This document shows positions 1 through 12,475 of a DNA stretch of 64,000 nt, piece by piece. Below the pieces are notes generated by a model, which saw nothing but the letters and a program-made list of their open reading frames with translations, was not told the origin of the DNA and made no database searches. The stretch's first letter is position 1. Each line of letters opens with the position of its first letter. Origin of the DNA: Stachybotrys elegans. Taxonomy: Eukaryota; Ascomycota; Sordariomycetes; Hypocreales; Stachybotryaceae. The position numbers were made by a program, and so were the translations under genes. The stretch covers positions 1 to 64,000 of the forward strand of contig JAGPNK010000020.1 of assembly GCA_020746835.1 (NCBI GenBank), read 5' to 3'.

Positions 1-1278
1 ATAGAGACCAGCGTCAGGTTGGTACAAAGGCTCACTACCCTCGAGCAAGGAAGCGCTGCCATGGCGCTCGTAATCTTCCTCAGATTCAAGGGAAGCAGCT
101 TTACCGGCGAGTCCCGCGGCGCCCTTCTTGAGATTGCGGGCATCGTGCCAGCGGTTGGACAAGGATTCCGACGGCGATGGGGTTGTGCTGGGCAGAAAGA
201 CAGCGTTGGTAGTGTTCGGTGATGTCGCCAGTCCATCGCCGCTGCTATCTTCTAGGTCATCTACCGCCTCCGTATCGGAATTGGGGCGGACACTCTGCAC
301 AGTCGTCTCCAGCACTGGTCGGCGGTATTGACGTGCACCCGGAGGGCCGGCGGTCAAAGGTTTCGGGGCGCCTAGGCCCAATGAGAGTGAACCTTCTGCT
401 GCTGAGGTCTTATTGTCCCTATATTGGACAGGTCCGGTGCCTGTGGTGTACGGGCTCAAACCCGGACTGGTTGCAGAAGAGAGCAGCCGGTCCCCAGCAG
501 ATGAAGATACAGGACCTTGCCCCGTAGCAGAGGTGCCATAGGGAAGGAATGTCGCAGTGGAGGTGCTGGTGTTCTCGAAGTAGGATGCGTCCCTGTCAAG
601 AGCAGTGATCCCACGAGGTGTGGCATGTCCCCACGAACCCGACTGGGTACTGTTTCTCATCTGCTCCGATACATCAGAACTGGCCGCAAGAATAACTCTT
701 CGAGCGTTGTCTCGGTGGGGATTGGGATAGGAAGCCAAGTTATGGAGAGAGTTGATTGGCAAGCCCTGGAGCGGCTTCGAAGCCATATCTTCATCGTCCC
801 TATACTGGTCTTTGGAACGTACGTGGTTGTATTCTCGGTCGTCTTGTCCATGCTCGTCGAGCTGGGAAGGCAAGGGAGAAGTAGGCTCTGTAATTTTGCC
901 ATTGACGGCATTGGAAAGCCTGGCGGGCATGTCACTACGAAGGAAAACCATGCCAGATTCTCTGGAAGGCCCTGAGGCACGGTCGTAGTTCTGCTGAAGC
1001 GGTGTGTATTGATGGCGCAGGTTTGCCCTGTTTGCCGCGTTGCGCCCGAGCGGCGGCATGGTCTCAAAGACAGGCTTCGGTTGGTAGATGGTGTCTGCTT
1101 GTGAAGTAGCCATGGTTCCGCGGAGTGCACGGCCTCGACGAGCAGGCGGCTGAAGAGGAGCAGCGGAGCTGGGGTCGTAGATAGTACCGGCAGTGGTGTA
1201 TGTTGGCTGCCTCGTCGCCGATGAGGGCGCGGTTGAAGGTTCAGGATTTCCCGAGAGGGGAGACGACGTACTATCCAT
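1..1278 (-). CDS. Hypothetical Ser/Pro-rich protein, 5' part only (runs off the window)
   Basis: The frame starts at an ATG at 1278-1276 and stays open for 426 codons to base 1, so the 3' part of the gene lies outside the window. I see no obvious intron in this stretch. The predicted product is hydrophilic and low in complexity, rich in Ser, Pro, Thr and Gly. It has Tyr-containing motifs near the N-terminus (TIYDPSSAAP, then DTIYQPKPVF) and a motif GLGAPKPLTAGPPG about three quarters of the way along the visible part. I see no signal peptide, membrane segment or enzyme motif. I do not recognise the family; a scaffold or regulatory protein with disordered regions would fit, but that is only inference from composition. 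The long open frame, the ATG and the non-random composition support a real gene. Confidence 0.6.
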   Translation of the reverse strand, partial: MDSTSSPLSGNPEPSTAPSSATRQPTYTTAGTIYDPSSAAPLQPPARRGRALRGTMATSQADTIYQPKPVFETMPPLGRNAANRANLRHQYTPLQQNYDRASGPSRESGMVFLRSDMPARLSNAVNGKITEPTSPLPSQLDEHGQDDREYNHVRSKDQYRDDEDMASKPLQGLPINSLHNLASYPNPHRDNARRVILAASSDVSEQMRNSTQSGSWGHATPRGITALDRDASYFENTSTSTATFLPYGTSATGQGPVSSSAGDRLLSSATSPGLSPYTTGTGPVQYRDNKTSAAEGSLSLGLGAPKPLTAGPPGARQYRRPVLETTVQSVRPNSDTEAVDDLEDSSGDGLATSPNTTNAVFLPSTTPSPSESLSNRWHDARNLKKGAAGLAGKAASLESEEDYERHGSASLLEGSEPLYQPDAGLY

Positions 1279-2578
1279 AATGAAAGCGGGTGGTATGGAC
1301 CTCAAGTATGAGGTCCTTTCTTGTGAAGGGTTGAATGCTCTAGATGGAAGGCGTAGATCAGAAAACCAGAGCAGGGTGAAGGGGTGGCCAAGTTGTGGGT
1401 AGTTGGCTACTGCCCTCGCCGCTGCGTAGAAGACGGAGGAAAGAAGTGGGAGGAAAGAGGTGGGAGTAGCCTCGACGTAGCTTTTGGGAATTGGGAGAGG
1501 ATGGGCAACCTTAAAAAAGCATGCCAAAGACCTTGAACGCAAAAGACAACTAGCCTGGGCCTCGCTATGAGCGGCACTGAGTAAGGCACCTCGACCTTGG
1601 GCCAGTCGGAGAGGAGACTCACGCAACGTTGGGCGGTCAAGGCAGCGGAGAGAGAGATGATGGAAGTCGGGAGAAGAATGGCAACTGCGAGTGCAAACGA
1701 TAAGGCGCGGGTTCGCGTGATGGCACGATCCAGGCTCGTACCTGCATGGCACTTTCCCTCGCCCGTACCTTCTTCTCGTTTCCACGCAACACTTGTCACG
1801 CGCCTGCCCTTTTTTGATAAGGTTGGATGGAGGAGGTGAATGTTGGTCCACAGCAAGCAGCCCTCTGCTCTTTTTTTTTTCGTTTGATTGCTCTGCCGTC
1901 AGTTGCCAGGGCTGAACCTAACAGTGCACCATTGGCAAGTACGAGGCTTCCTTTCACGTTGTGCTGGCAGCTGGCGTCACTTTTGCCGGGCACCGTTTTA
2001 ACCCGCCGGAGAATGCCTGCACTTGAGAGACTCAGGAGAATAGTACTTTAGTAAGATACCTGATGCTTCATTAAGAGGTATCGTACCGCCTCCATCTGGA
2101 ACATACCGATGCCCTCCTACCTCTCCTCTTCCTTCCTTCCACTTCCACCACGGCAATTATCGTGCCATATTCTGGGTGTCATCCACCACTGTATAAAACC
2201 TCAATGGTGATGGCCAGAGCCAATCTGCTCGGGCCGTCATAGAAGTACAAATCCAACAGCACACCAACAAAAACATAATAGTCAAACGGTGGATATCCTG
2301 GGCCCCGCGAGCTCCCTCTGGGACTGCAGCCCTGGCACATATATACGCAATCCAACCGACGGCCCCGTGAATGAGTATTGAAAGCTAAAACTCCAACATG
2401 ATTGGGAAATCAACATGAAATCCGAGGTTTCGGTATATTCGCGGGAGACAAGTCTGACTGACTCTTCTCCCTGGTAAAGTATCGCAAAGGAGTGTTTGAA
2501 GCGAATGGTTGACAAAAAGAAAGGATGCGCGCCTTTTGGTATCTCCGTCTCGCATAACCCTGTACTATGATCGTGACA
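1279..2578. other. Intergenic region between the partial gene and palI
   Basis: This stretch would hold the promoter and 5' leader of the gene at 1-1278 and the 3' end of palI; both genes are on the minus strand. It contains a run of ten T (about 1870-1879) and only short open frames without recognisable motifs. I see no other gene. Confidence 0.5.
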
Positions 2579-4812
2579 TTAAATAGGCCCCGTGGGATAG
2601 GCACTTCCTGGGATCATCCCAGGACCGGCGCCCCGCTGTGGTTTCCCCGAAGGACCACCAATCTGGAAATCAGGCATATCGAGGAGAATGTCCTGACGCT
2701 GGGGTCCGGGTCGTCTTGGAGGGCCTTGCTGGTGTGGCATGGGTGGTGCAGGGTTCCAACGAGGGTTGATGCCACGCTGTGATATAGAAGTGAAGTTGGA
2801 CCTCTCTGATTCGGCTGGGCTACGGGCCCCGCTGTTGTCAGCGTGAACGTCCTCGTAAATAGGCTCGATGGGCGGCGGCACGTTCAAAGGCGGCGGGCTT
2901 TGTTGGGGAACGGGGGCCGCGGGCGCAGCAAACCGAGGGTCAATATCTTCGTAATAAGCTCCTCCGGGGGCTGCTGGCGCTGGAGAAGCGCGCTCATTGG
3001 CGGGGGCGCGATTCTGAACATTGAGAGGTGACGGTGCACGAGGTGAGTTGCGTCCTGAACCTTGATTCCACCCGGCACGTGGTGGAACAAACCTAAGGTA
3101 GCCAGGGTCAGTATTGGGATTTCGAGGGTGTCGACTCAGAAAGGAACTCACTCATCGGTGCTGTATTTGCTCGCTTCCGTCATGTACGTGTCATGCGAGC
3201 CCATAGGTGGCTTGCCTTGCTGCAGCCCTACCATGCCAGCGACGTCTATGTCGCTATCCCGAATCGGGCCAAACTGCCCGTAGTTCTTCGGCGCTTGTAC
3301 TGGGGATGGCGACGCATCCATCTCGACGGGCCGGCCACCGACTAGAGGGTCAGAGGTTTCGTAAGGCAGAGGAGGAGGAGATTCGGCCCGCGGCAGGCTT
3401 GCCGTATCAGGGTTGTATGCCTCATAGCCGCCGTTGGGCGCGGGTCCAGTGCTAGGAAGGGAGAAATTAGGGCCGGGCTCTGTGCCGTAGTCGAGTGCAG
3501 GATCCGAATCCTGAGGCTGGCTGTTGTAGTTGTACGAATCGCCCGTAGGTCGTCGGTCATACGGACCGGGCATGTTTGGGGGAGGTGATCGCCCTCCGCG
3601 CATACCTCCAGGACCCGGGCCGTAACCCCTAGGTGGCGGGCCATAACCGCCACGACCTCCGCGAGGGCCGTATCCTCCTCGGCCGGGACCTGGTGGACCA
3701 TATCCACCTCGTCCTCGCGTTGGCGGACCGTAGTTGTCATAGCCTCCACGGCCGTAACCACCTCGTCCTCCGCGGTAGCCTCCTGGGGGGCCCATTCCAC
3801 CTCTTCCTCTAGAATTGGCACGGTCAAAGGGGGGTCCGCCTGGTCCTCGGCCCATGGCATAGGCATCTTGGGGACCGTTGGCGGGGTTGCCGTATCGATC
3901 CTGGGATCCTGACCTTGACGGCGGGTTGAATGGTGGGATGGCAGCAGGGTCAGCCACGTCGTTGGGGATCACATTGGATCGGTTGGAGGGGCTGCGCTGG
4001 GTGAGAGGAATACGCTCGTCGCTATCCTGGTCCATCTTTCTTTGCTGCTCGAACGAGGCGAATTGCGGCAGGCTGTCGGCGACGCTCTGGTTGGCGCCGC
4101 TGATGGCAGGAATGGACGGCTCGCTGGCGACAACTGCGGCCTTGACGTGGGCTTCTCGGTTGTAGTAGTTCTCGCCGCTCATCTCGGCGTTTTGCGCGAT
4201 GGCCTTCTGGCGCGACTTCCGGCCAGTGATGGTACGACGCATGGCACAGGTGACAATGCTGCTAACGAGGACGATAATAGTGGCTGCCAGGACAAGATAC
4301 GAGCCCCATGCCAGGTGCGGGATAAAGACAAGGACGTCGACGAGGAAAGCCAGTAGGCAGACAAGAAAGTCGATGACAAGGAAAATGAAGAGAACGAGTA
4401 GGTATCTGGAAGAGTGGGCGGGGGCGTGGAAATGCGCAGCGACGGCCATGATAAACATGATCAAGGTGATTAGAGCTGCCACAGGGTGCACGATCAATAT
4501 CGCTGCGAGTGGGCTGCGAACACTGCTTGGCAGGTCAAAGGACCCCGCGTCGCTAGGAGTCGCTGTTTCTTCAGATATTGTTAGCAGGGAGACGGATGTG
4601 AAGGCGATCGGGATGGGCACCATACCGATATCATAACCGACGGAAATGGAGGAGCAGCGATTGCCACGGCAGAAGCCAAAGACACCAAATGTAGCATCTT
4701 GGAACTCGCCGAGGGGGATGCCCTGGATGACGGGGACAGAGAGAACGGATAGCAGAAGCAGGGCGAATGCTGCAAAGAGCAGCACCGACAGAGGGGTGGC
4801 CGGGCGCAACAT
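2579..4812 (-). CDS. palI: PalI/Rim9 pH-response sensor-complex membrane protein
   Basis: Predicted 724 residues from two exons (4812-3152 and 3092-2579) joined over a 59-bp GT-AG intron with a TACTGAC branch site. PalI/Rim9 is a SUR7-family plasma-membrane protein that assists the PalH sensor in ambient-pH signalling through PalF, PalA/B/C and PacC. The start MLRPATPLSVLLF and the following PVIQGIPLGEF and GVFGFCRGNRC are typical of the family. There are four membrane segments (about residues 9-29, 102-128, 136-165 and 168-190) with a cysteine-containing extracellular loop after the first. The long cytosolic tail has many GRGG, RGG and GYGPP repeats (about residues 330-410) followed by Pro/Tyr-rich motifs. 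The unspliced frame would stop at 3148; the second exon continues in phase and adds 171 residues. Confidence in the family is high. The function of the RGG-like tail is unknown. Confidence 0.93.
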
Positions 4813-7233
4813 GGTGGACAGCCAGCGAGGGCCAGCGGAGCACGAGGATCGTGAGAGTTGACAAAGGAGGCGCCGTCTACCGCAACATGGAGGAGTGTGC
4901 TTTGGAGAGTGAAACTACCGTCGTCATTCGCCGCCACGGCGTGCGTCGATGTGAGGTGGCCGAGTCGGGTGGTCGACGGCTGATCAATTCCAGTCCTCAA
5001 GTCCTCTCCTGCGTGCCACCTGCTGCAGCAAGCGAGAGTGGCGCCGTTGGCAATCGGGAAGAAGCAAAAGAGCGGAGTCGACGAGTCGGTGAATCAGTCG
5101 CGTCGAGCGATTTCGTTTCCGAGTTTCGAGTTGGGAGAGGGCGTCGCGCGCGGCAGTCGAAGTGGTATCCAAGGAGTGAGGACACCGAGACCAGCGCCGG
5201 CGACGCTGAATGTGAGTGTGTGTGTGCGGAAGTTGTATGTATGTACGAGAAACACGAAAAGCACAGGATGGATGATGGGAACCTGCACACAGCACGGTAC
5301 CGAATGTCAATCAGGATACGGGGGGTGGGCAGTGCTCGGGTACACTGGGCGTGGGTAGGTACTTACCTTTAGCCAGGTACAAGCAAAATCGCAGCAAATA
5401 AGGCCAGACTCCCAGCGGGTTCTGAGTGGACAGGATGGGGACGGTGGGGAGCGAAACAACGAGATTGGACAGGTGCTAGTTGGGCCTTCTCCACTTGCAA
5501 AGGCTAGGGCCTGTAAATGCAGAAGCAACCTTGTCCAAGGCACGTCAATATTGACATGCAGGACTCTAGTACTGGTAACGGGTCTGGGCATCTGATGATG
5601 AATTCCAGACCAGAGGCAGAAGAATAAGCTCTGCTAAAGGTCATGTGGATGGACGCCACACTCATTCTAGAGGAACTCAAGAAACCTACCTGCCTAGGTA
5701 TGGTCCTAGAGGTAGGTACAGTATCTACGGCTGGCCCCATCCATACCAACGAAACAAGTTCTCTCAAGTCCCAAACTTCAAGGGTGCCGCTATGTGAGAG
5801 GAACGGTATAGGAGGTATTTCAGATAATGGCAATTGTTCTGCTCGCGTGGCATGGCTGTCTACTGATTGTCTTGTCCCCTCGCCATTTGCATGCCAGACG
5901 TGTTTCGCACCCGGACGGAACCAGGCTCCGAATCATGTCTTCTAACATGGAGGGACTTGGACGGTTACAGGGGCCGGCGCCATCAATGTACCCAGTGTGG
6001 TAGTGCGATACTGTGAGGTACTTTACGTGCGCAATCTTAAAATGCCAGAAGCCTGTACCTGGATGCTTTGGAGGTGGGGCCCGTCTCTTGTTCTACCTGT
6101 TCGTCATCATTATGTTTTCCGCTAGATACGAAAGGGGTCTGTATCTCGCCCAACACCTGTTATCAGACATCCACCAATATCGGCCTGCATGAGTGTTTTC
6201 CTGGTATAGCTCGGCGGTATGATGGCCGTCGTGGCGTGCGCATGCATACGTGCGCATCGTATCCGTACCACCTGTAGCCTGGTAAACGTGCTCAGTACCA
6301 GTTTTGACCCTGTCTGACGAGCCGCCGGGCGAGTACAGACGCATGACGAGTAGCAGCTTGGTTCTGTTTCAGCGTATCAGTGGCCAGGCCGTTTGAGACA
6401 TCCGTCCAATCGTTCGCCTGGACGCGCATTTGTCTACCGTCTACTCATGTACAAGGCATGAACTCAGATAGCGCCGGAAATGAGATGCATCCTCCCATTC
6501 TCCATTTTCATCCTCCTAGGACCCAAAGGAGCCTCTTAATGTCGGGTACATGCCGACTGACTGTACAATGTATGTACATACAAGTACTGCATGTCCACCT
6601 GCTTTAGTTCGTGGGGTTTTTCTCATCTCCGTCCCGCTACCTCTCGCTCCGCTTCATGTCTGGACACTCCAGCCAAATCTATCCTACCTACCCTGCATCG
6701 TGAGGCTTTGAACCATTGGAACACCATCTCAATTACATCGTTTGCGTCCGTCTTGGTTGCTCTTCTCTTTCGTGTGTTTCGGATCTCTTGGCCGGTTTTT
6801 TTTGTGTGTTTATTCTTGCGGGGCAGTGATAACGTCTTCTTTTTGTTTGACCATTGCAAATTCGTTGCGTCATGCATTTCATTGCAATCGCCGGCAACGG
6901 CCAATGCGGGCAGTATGTCTTCCATTATCACACCAAGTGCACCACATCCTACTTGTCACACGGCAGATCCCAACATTCATATCGGATATTGATAATTCAT
7001 GACACCGATGCACCATCTCTGCCCTGTGGCATGATGGCCATCGCTTAAGTCCATGGCCCCGAGACTGCGTATCGATAGTAGCGATAAGCCGAGACCCCTC
7101 GGGGATAAACTGCTAGAAAACCACATTATCGCCGGCGAAACACTTTGTACTCTCAACACCGCTCTGCGCATCCCGTGGCCAAATCACCGTACACAACCAG
7201 CCCAGGGCAGCTCGACCGCCCAAGATACCCGCC
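4813..7233. other. Long divergent intergenic region (palI / ABC1-like)
   Basis: About 2.4 kb between the divergent palI and ABC1-like genes. It holds short open frames in all frames without recognisable protein motifs, many TAGGTACC-like short motifs and an alternating CA/TG-rich patch near 5200-5230. It must contain both promoters. I cannot point to a specific binding site and see no further gene. Confidence 0.45.
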
Positions 7234-9270
7234 ATGCTTCGAAATAGCATGCTGGGGGTCGCAAGGGCCGCGCACCGCGACCTTTTGTGGTGTCGCGTGC
7301 CTCGCCGAGAGCTCTTCCCCAGCCCGAGAGTACCGCGGCGCATGCGAAGCTCCGGGCCCTACCAGCCTCTGAGACCCCCTTCACCCGAAGAGCTGGGTGC
7401 GCCCAAAGCTGCCAAGGACTACAAGAGGGGTCGCAAATGGGCGCGCCGCCTGTTGGTCGTGACTGTCGGTGGCGGGATCATCTACCTCGCCGACTGGAAG
7501 CTCAGCGCACTCGGGTTCACTCGGTCTCTGCGAACATTCGGCACCGGACTCGTTGCCGCGCTCGACTACAAGCTCAACTTCCAGCCCGAGCCGTGGACGG
7601 GAACGATCCAGGACCTGCACCTGCGAAACGCCGAGCGGCTTTTCCACCTGATGCGCTCCAACGGAGGTCTGTACCTGAAGATGGGCCAGGCCATTGCCAT
7701 GCAGAGTGCTGTGCTGCCGCCCGAGTTCCAGAAAATGTTTTCCCGCATGTTCGACGACGCACCGCAGGACGACTGGAAGGATGTGGAGGCCGTCATACGG
7801 CAGGAGTTTGGCATGAGCGTCGAAGAGGCCTTTGGCGTCAGCTTCACCGGCAAGGAGGGCATGGGTGTCATGGAGAAGAAAGCCAGAGCTAGCGCCAGCG
7901 TGGCCCAAGTTCACTGGGCAAGGCTTCCCGACGGCAGGGAGGTCGCCATCAAGGTACAAAAGAGGGACATACAGAAGCAGATTGCCTGGGACCTGTGGGC
8001 TTTCAAGTAAGTGCCACACCCAGCCTGGCGCAACGTCACACGGCTAACTCTGACCAGAACCGTGACCTGGATCTATTCCAAGTGGTTCGACCTACCACTT
8101 TACAGCCTGGTCCCCTTCATCACGGAGCGGCTCGAGTTGGAGACGGATTTTGTGAACGAGGCCAAGAATTCGGAGACGATGAAGAAGCTTGTCGACTCGG
8201 AACGGTCGCTCAAGGGCCGAGTGTATATCCCAAAAGTCTATCATGAATTCACAACCCGAAGAATCCTCATGACAGAGTGGATAGAAGGAGTGCGGCTCTG
8301 GGACAAGAAGGCCATGACGTCCAGATGGCTTGGAGGTTACGGCAACGGCTCCCCTGGAGCTGGTACTCCACTGCCCGAGGTGGACATGGACGCGGCTCGA
8401 AGGCAGCTCAGACAGAACCCATACCAAGAGAAGCTGAAGCCTGAGAGACAGGAGTGGAAAGGCCGCAGGGGCCAAGGAGGACTCGGCCTGTCCACCAAGG
8501 AGGTCATGACCACCATGGTCGACCTATTCTCAGCCCAAATATTCAAATGGGGCGTGGTTCACTGTGACCCCCACCCGGGAAACATCTTCATCCGCCGACT
8601 GCCGAACGGGAAAGCAGAGCTCGTCTTGATCGACCACGGACTGTACGTTTACATGTCACCAACATTCCGTCGCCAGTACGCGACTCTCTGGAAGGCACTG
8701 GGCACATTTGACAACGACGCCGTCACGCGGGTTACACAGGAATGGGGCATCAGGGCCGTAGACCTGTTCGCCAGCGCAACGCTACTTCGGCCGTACGAGG
8801 GTGGTGAGTCGACGACCAAGAAGAGCCTGATGAAGGAGCTCGAGGGCAAGACCCCGTCTGAGCGACACTACGAAATGCAGCGCAAGATGCGACAGGGTAT
8901 CCGTGACATCCTTCGAGACGAGGAGAAGTGGCCCAAGGAGCTCATCTTCATCGCGAGGAACATGCGCATCGTCCAGGGGAATAACCAGTACATGGGATCG
9001 CCGGTCAACCGGATCAAGATGATGGGCGAATGGGCGAGCCGTAGCCTGGTGGAGGACAGGGACCTGCCGTGGCGGCAGCGCATGAACAACGCATGGCGAC
9101 ATGTTCTTTTCAAGACGACCATGGCGGCGACGGACGTTGCCTTCTACTTCTTCAAGGTACGGCAATGGCTGGGCCTAGGAGGTGGAATGGAGGACGCCAT
9201 GGAGCAGCGGATGAGAGACATGGCGCAAGATTTCGGAGTCGAGTTACAGCACGACGTATTTGAGGGATAG
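7234..9270 (+). CDS. ABC1/UbiB-family atypical kinase-like protein, Mcp2/ADCK1 type
   Basis: Predicted 661 residues from exons 7234-8006 and 8058-9270, with a 51-bp intron (CTCTGACCAG acceptor region). The N-terminus is basic and Arg-rich, like a mitochondrial presequence, and is followed by a hydrophobic segment near residues 72-88, which fits an inner-membrane-anchored protein. ABC1/UbiB hallmarks are present: KxGQ as KMGQ (149-152), the Ala-rich loop SASVAQVH, the AIKVQ lysine (K240), the catalytic HCDPHPGN (D428) and the metal-binding LIDHG (D450). Overall layout matches yeast Mcp2 (Cqd2) and animal ADCK1, which are linked to mitochondrial lipid and coenzyme Q homeostasis, rather than Coq8. 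A poorly conserved insert rich in Gly/Pro/Arg lies between the EWIEGVRLWD motif and the catalytic motif. The assignment to Mcp2 rather than another ABC1 branch is by overall resemblance only. Confidence 0.92.
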
Positions 9271-12200
9271 AGGAGAAGAGCGGGCGGAACATGTATGATA
9301 AGGATGGTTGCGCGACAAAATGGAACGGCGTTGGATCATAGAGAGATCGGGTATACAGCATACGGGCGATAGACTCTCTTTTGTGGGAATTTGAGGACTA
9401 GATAGCTCAGCTCATGAAGACAAGATACCACTCCAGCAGCAAGATGGGACGAAGTCAACAATCGTGACACCACGAGACGACCACAAGTCACGAGGTCCTC
9501 TGTACATACACAGGACAGCATGTACTAATGTGAATCCCCGCCTTGAACGCTAATTGGACGGAGGGACTGGGCAATCTTGTCGCATCGAAACGGCAAGGTC
9601 AGGGGAGGGGAGGTATGGAGACGGACCGAAAAACTTGAAATTTATCACAAGCCAGGGGTTCCGTTTTCTCGGCTCTTTGCCAAGGGGACGGGAAAAAGGG
9701 AAAGGAAAAGGGGGTCCTCCGTATGCATCCAGAGGTTGAGGGGGAAGTTGCAGGATACAAGCTAGAAAGAAGACGTGATTTGGAAGAAGGAAAAAAAAAC
9801 AAATAAAATAGAAAATTACCGGGTTGCCCGACGTGTAACTGCCGGCAAGTAATAAGGACGGCTAACCAGTGGACATGCGATATGGAGCGGAAGTCAAATA
9901 TCGTGTTTCACGATGGAAAAGAAAACCCGAGACAGAAATTTGTACATGTAGTGGACCATAAAGCATGGAGCAAAGAAGACGAAATCCAGCGCTAACATGA
10001 GCGATCGGCATATCTTCAATATCAGGGGCAAGCAGAAAGCTGGGAGCTGGGATGTAGCGGGCATGCCTGGGCGCAAGATGAGAGGTCGGTTGCATCGTGC
10101 TGCAGGCATCCGCAGATCCGTTTCAACGCGTGACGGAGCAGGGGCAGGCCAATAGCAGCAAGCCACAGCGGCAGCACAGCTATGGCTGCATTCTTGGCTC
10201 TAGGCTCCGCGATGCAGTACAGCCAGTGCCTCGCCGTGTTGTAACAATGTGAGCGGCGAGTGGCGCCATGTGGTCAGAGGGAAAGGGAAAGGCAGAGAAA
10301 AGAGAGAAGGGCACGGTTACCTGAGGCGGCTAGGCGAGCGACCTGAACTGTCCCTATTCAGGCAGGCAGACGGACACGGATGCCGAGGGGAACGGTCAGG
10401 TCAGATATCAGCCATCAGGCACCAGACACCTGTGGCGCGGACTGTGCGGCGGCGGCATCGCGTCTCTCAGCCGGTGTTGACGGTGAAGTCGATGCATACA
10501 TATCATAGTAGGTCGTTTAACAAGCAGGCAATGCCATAGCGGATACGGCCGGTAGGCAGGCGGAGGAGGACTGATACACCGTCTGCCGCACACGCTGAGA
10601 CGAGGAGTGTTGATGCTGACGAAGCAAGCTGGCATTGAGGGAGGGAGCAGAGGATGTAGAGATGCCGACGACGAATCAATGCTACCAAAGAATGGCTGTC
10701 CGTTGCAGACGAAGGTGGGATCCCTGCACGACTCCACAGTCTCTCTCTCCAACGGCGTCCAAGTTTCTGGAACTAATCAGCTTCGATCCGTCGACGGTTT
10801 GTCTCGGCTGCCGTTGGCACTGTCGCCAGTGAACCATGGATATCAGCGGCCAGTGATGATGATGACGATGACGATGATGGATGGCGAAGACAACAAAACA
10901 GGACTTCAACCAAATACTATTGGTAGGTCGAGGTGGTGCGTCGGCAGCTCCCGCCAGCTTATGAGGAGGATTAGGTTTGAAAGGGAGGGCCGCTTTATCT
11001 ACCCCTGGCCAGGTACTAGGCAGATGGGGAACCGGATGGGATGAAGATGGGACGAGCACAAGTGAATGGATGCTATAGCAGTTGGGCACAGGCATAACAA
11101 GCAGCAAAAAAACATAGTACCAGCAAGCAGGTATGCACACAGTAGTACATAATAATAAGATTGGAGAGGACAGGGTCGGGCACTGGGGGTTTCCATCAGC
11201 CCAACCAGCAGCCCATGTAACCAAACCAGCCGAGTCCCTGGAGGTTCGCGTTTCGAATCACCTTCCCCCGTCCCGTTGCATCACCTCTGATCTTTCCGTG
11301 CCATTATTCATCGTGGGAGTCTGGTCACACACACACGCGCACTCACCCTTCCCTTCACCACCTCTTTCTCCCCCCCAGAGATATTGTCGCCGTTTCTTCG
11401 ACTGCGTCGATCCATCTCCTTTGCCCATTTTCTTCTTCTTCTTCTTGATCCGCAGCAAAAAGAGGAGGCCTGGTCGTCGTCAGTGGCTGCGCCGCCGTTT
11501 CCAGACAAAAAAACCACCCCCATCAGCCATCCTGGGAAGCTGTTTGAGCTTCTCCCAGGCTGTTTTGTTTGGCTTTATCTTTTCGTCCTCCCCACCAACC
11601 TTCTTCCTTTTCTCCGTCTTCTTTCACGTCTGCCGATCCGTCGTCCCCTCCCGCAGTCGTCTATGCGCAGGCCCCCATTGAGGTGAGTGCGAACCCGCAA
11701 ACATACATGCCTTTCAGACCAACGTGGCGCTCGACGTTGCGCCGCTTCCGTCACCAAAACTCTCCTCCCCGTCGCTTTGCGCCCCAAATCCGTCCCTCTG
11801 CAGGCTGTCAAGGCAAACCTTGTCGCCAATTGCCGTGGTTGGGACACGAATTCCTTTCCCTCGCCTCTCTTGTGGTGCGCTTGCGCGATCCGTCGCTCTG
11901 CCGGGGATTGCAGTCGCGTCCCACGTCCTCGAGAGTCTGGCACATGAAAGCTGCCTTGCCATGCGCGCTCCCGTCCCATGTGCGATTCGCTAACCATTGC
12001 TCAATTGGCAGTCTCCGCTACTCGACTTGAATTGCTCCGACGGACACGATCCATCCCAATTGCCAAGCCTGCCGCCATTTCGACCCAGCGGCCGTTTCGC
12101 GATCCCAAATCGATTGGAAGCTCCAACGGTCCCGTCCAATTGCCCTTCTGCCGCCGTCCTGAGAACGAACCACTCACCAGTCCAACCCGCTCTTTGCTTC

Positions 12201-12475
12201 TCCTTGGCCTAGCGACCCTGGGGAGACAGGATCTACAGAGACCGACTAGCCCTTCCCAGCAAGGCTCCCCCGAGATTCAAACTCCTGACTTCTTGTCATC
12301 CTCCCAAGCAGAAATAAAGGGACCCGGCGTCTCCACACCCGACGCGACAAACAGCGCCGCTCCCCTCGTCGCTCGCACTTATCTCCTCGCTGGCGTGTGC
12401 GTGGCTTAATTGGGCTGTCGCGCACCTGCCGCCACCTTATAACGCAGGACCCCTGCTCCTTCGCTCTCTCGTAGA
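9271..12475. other. Intergenic region and long pyrimidine-rich septin leader
   Basis: About 3.2 kb. The first part (9271-11230) has only short, unconserved open frames, with A-rich patches near 9790-9820 and a TGATGATGATGACGATGACG run around 10855-10875. From about 11240 to 12475 the plus strand becomes strongly pyrimidine-rich (TCTTCTT, CCTCCCC tracts), as expected of a fungal promoter and 5' leader before the septin gene. Several small upstream open frames occur there. I see no convincing separate gene. Confidence 0.45.
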
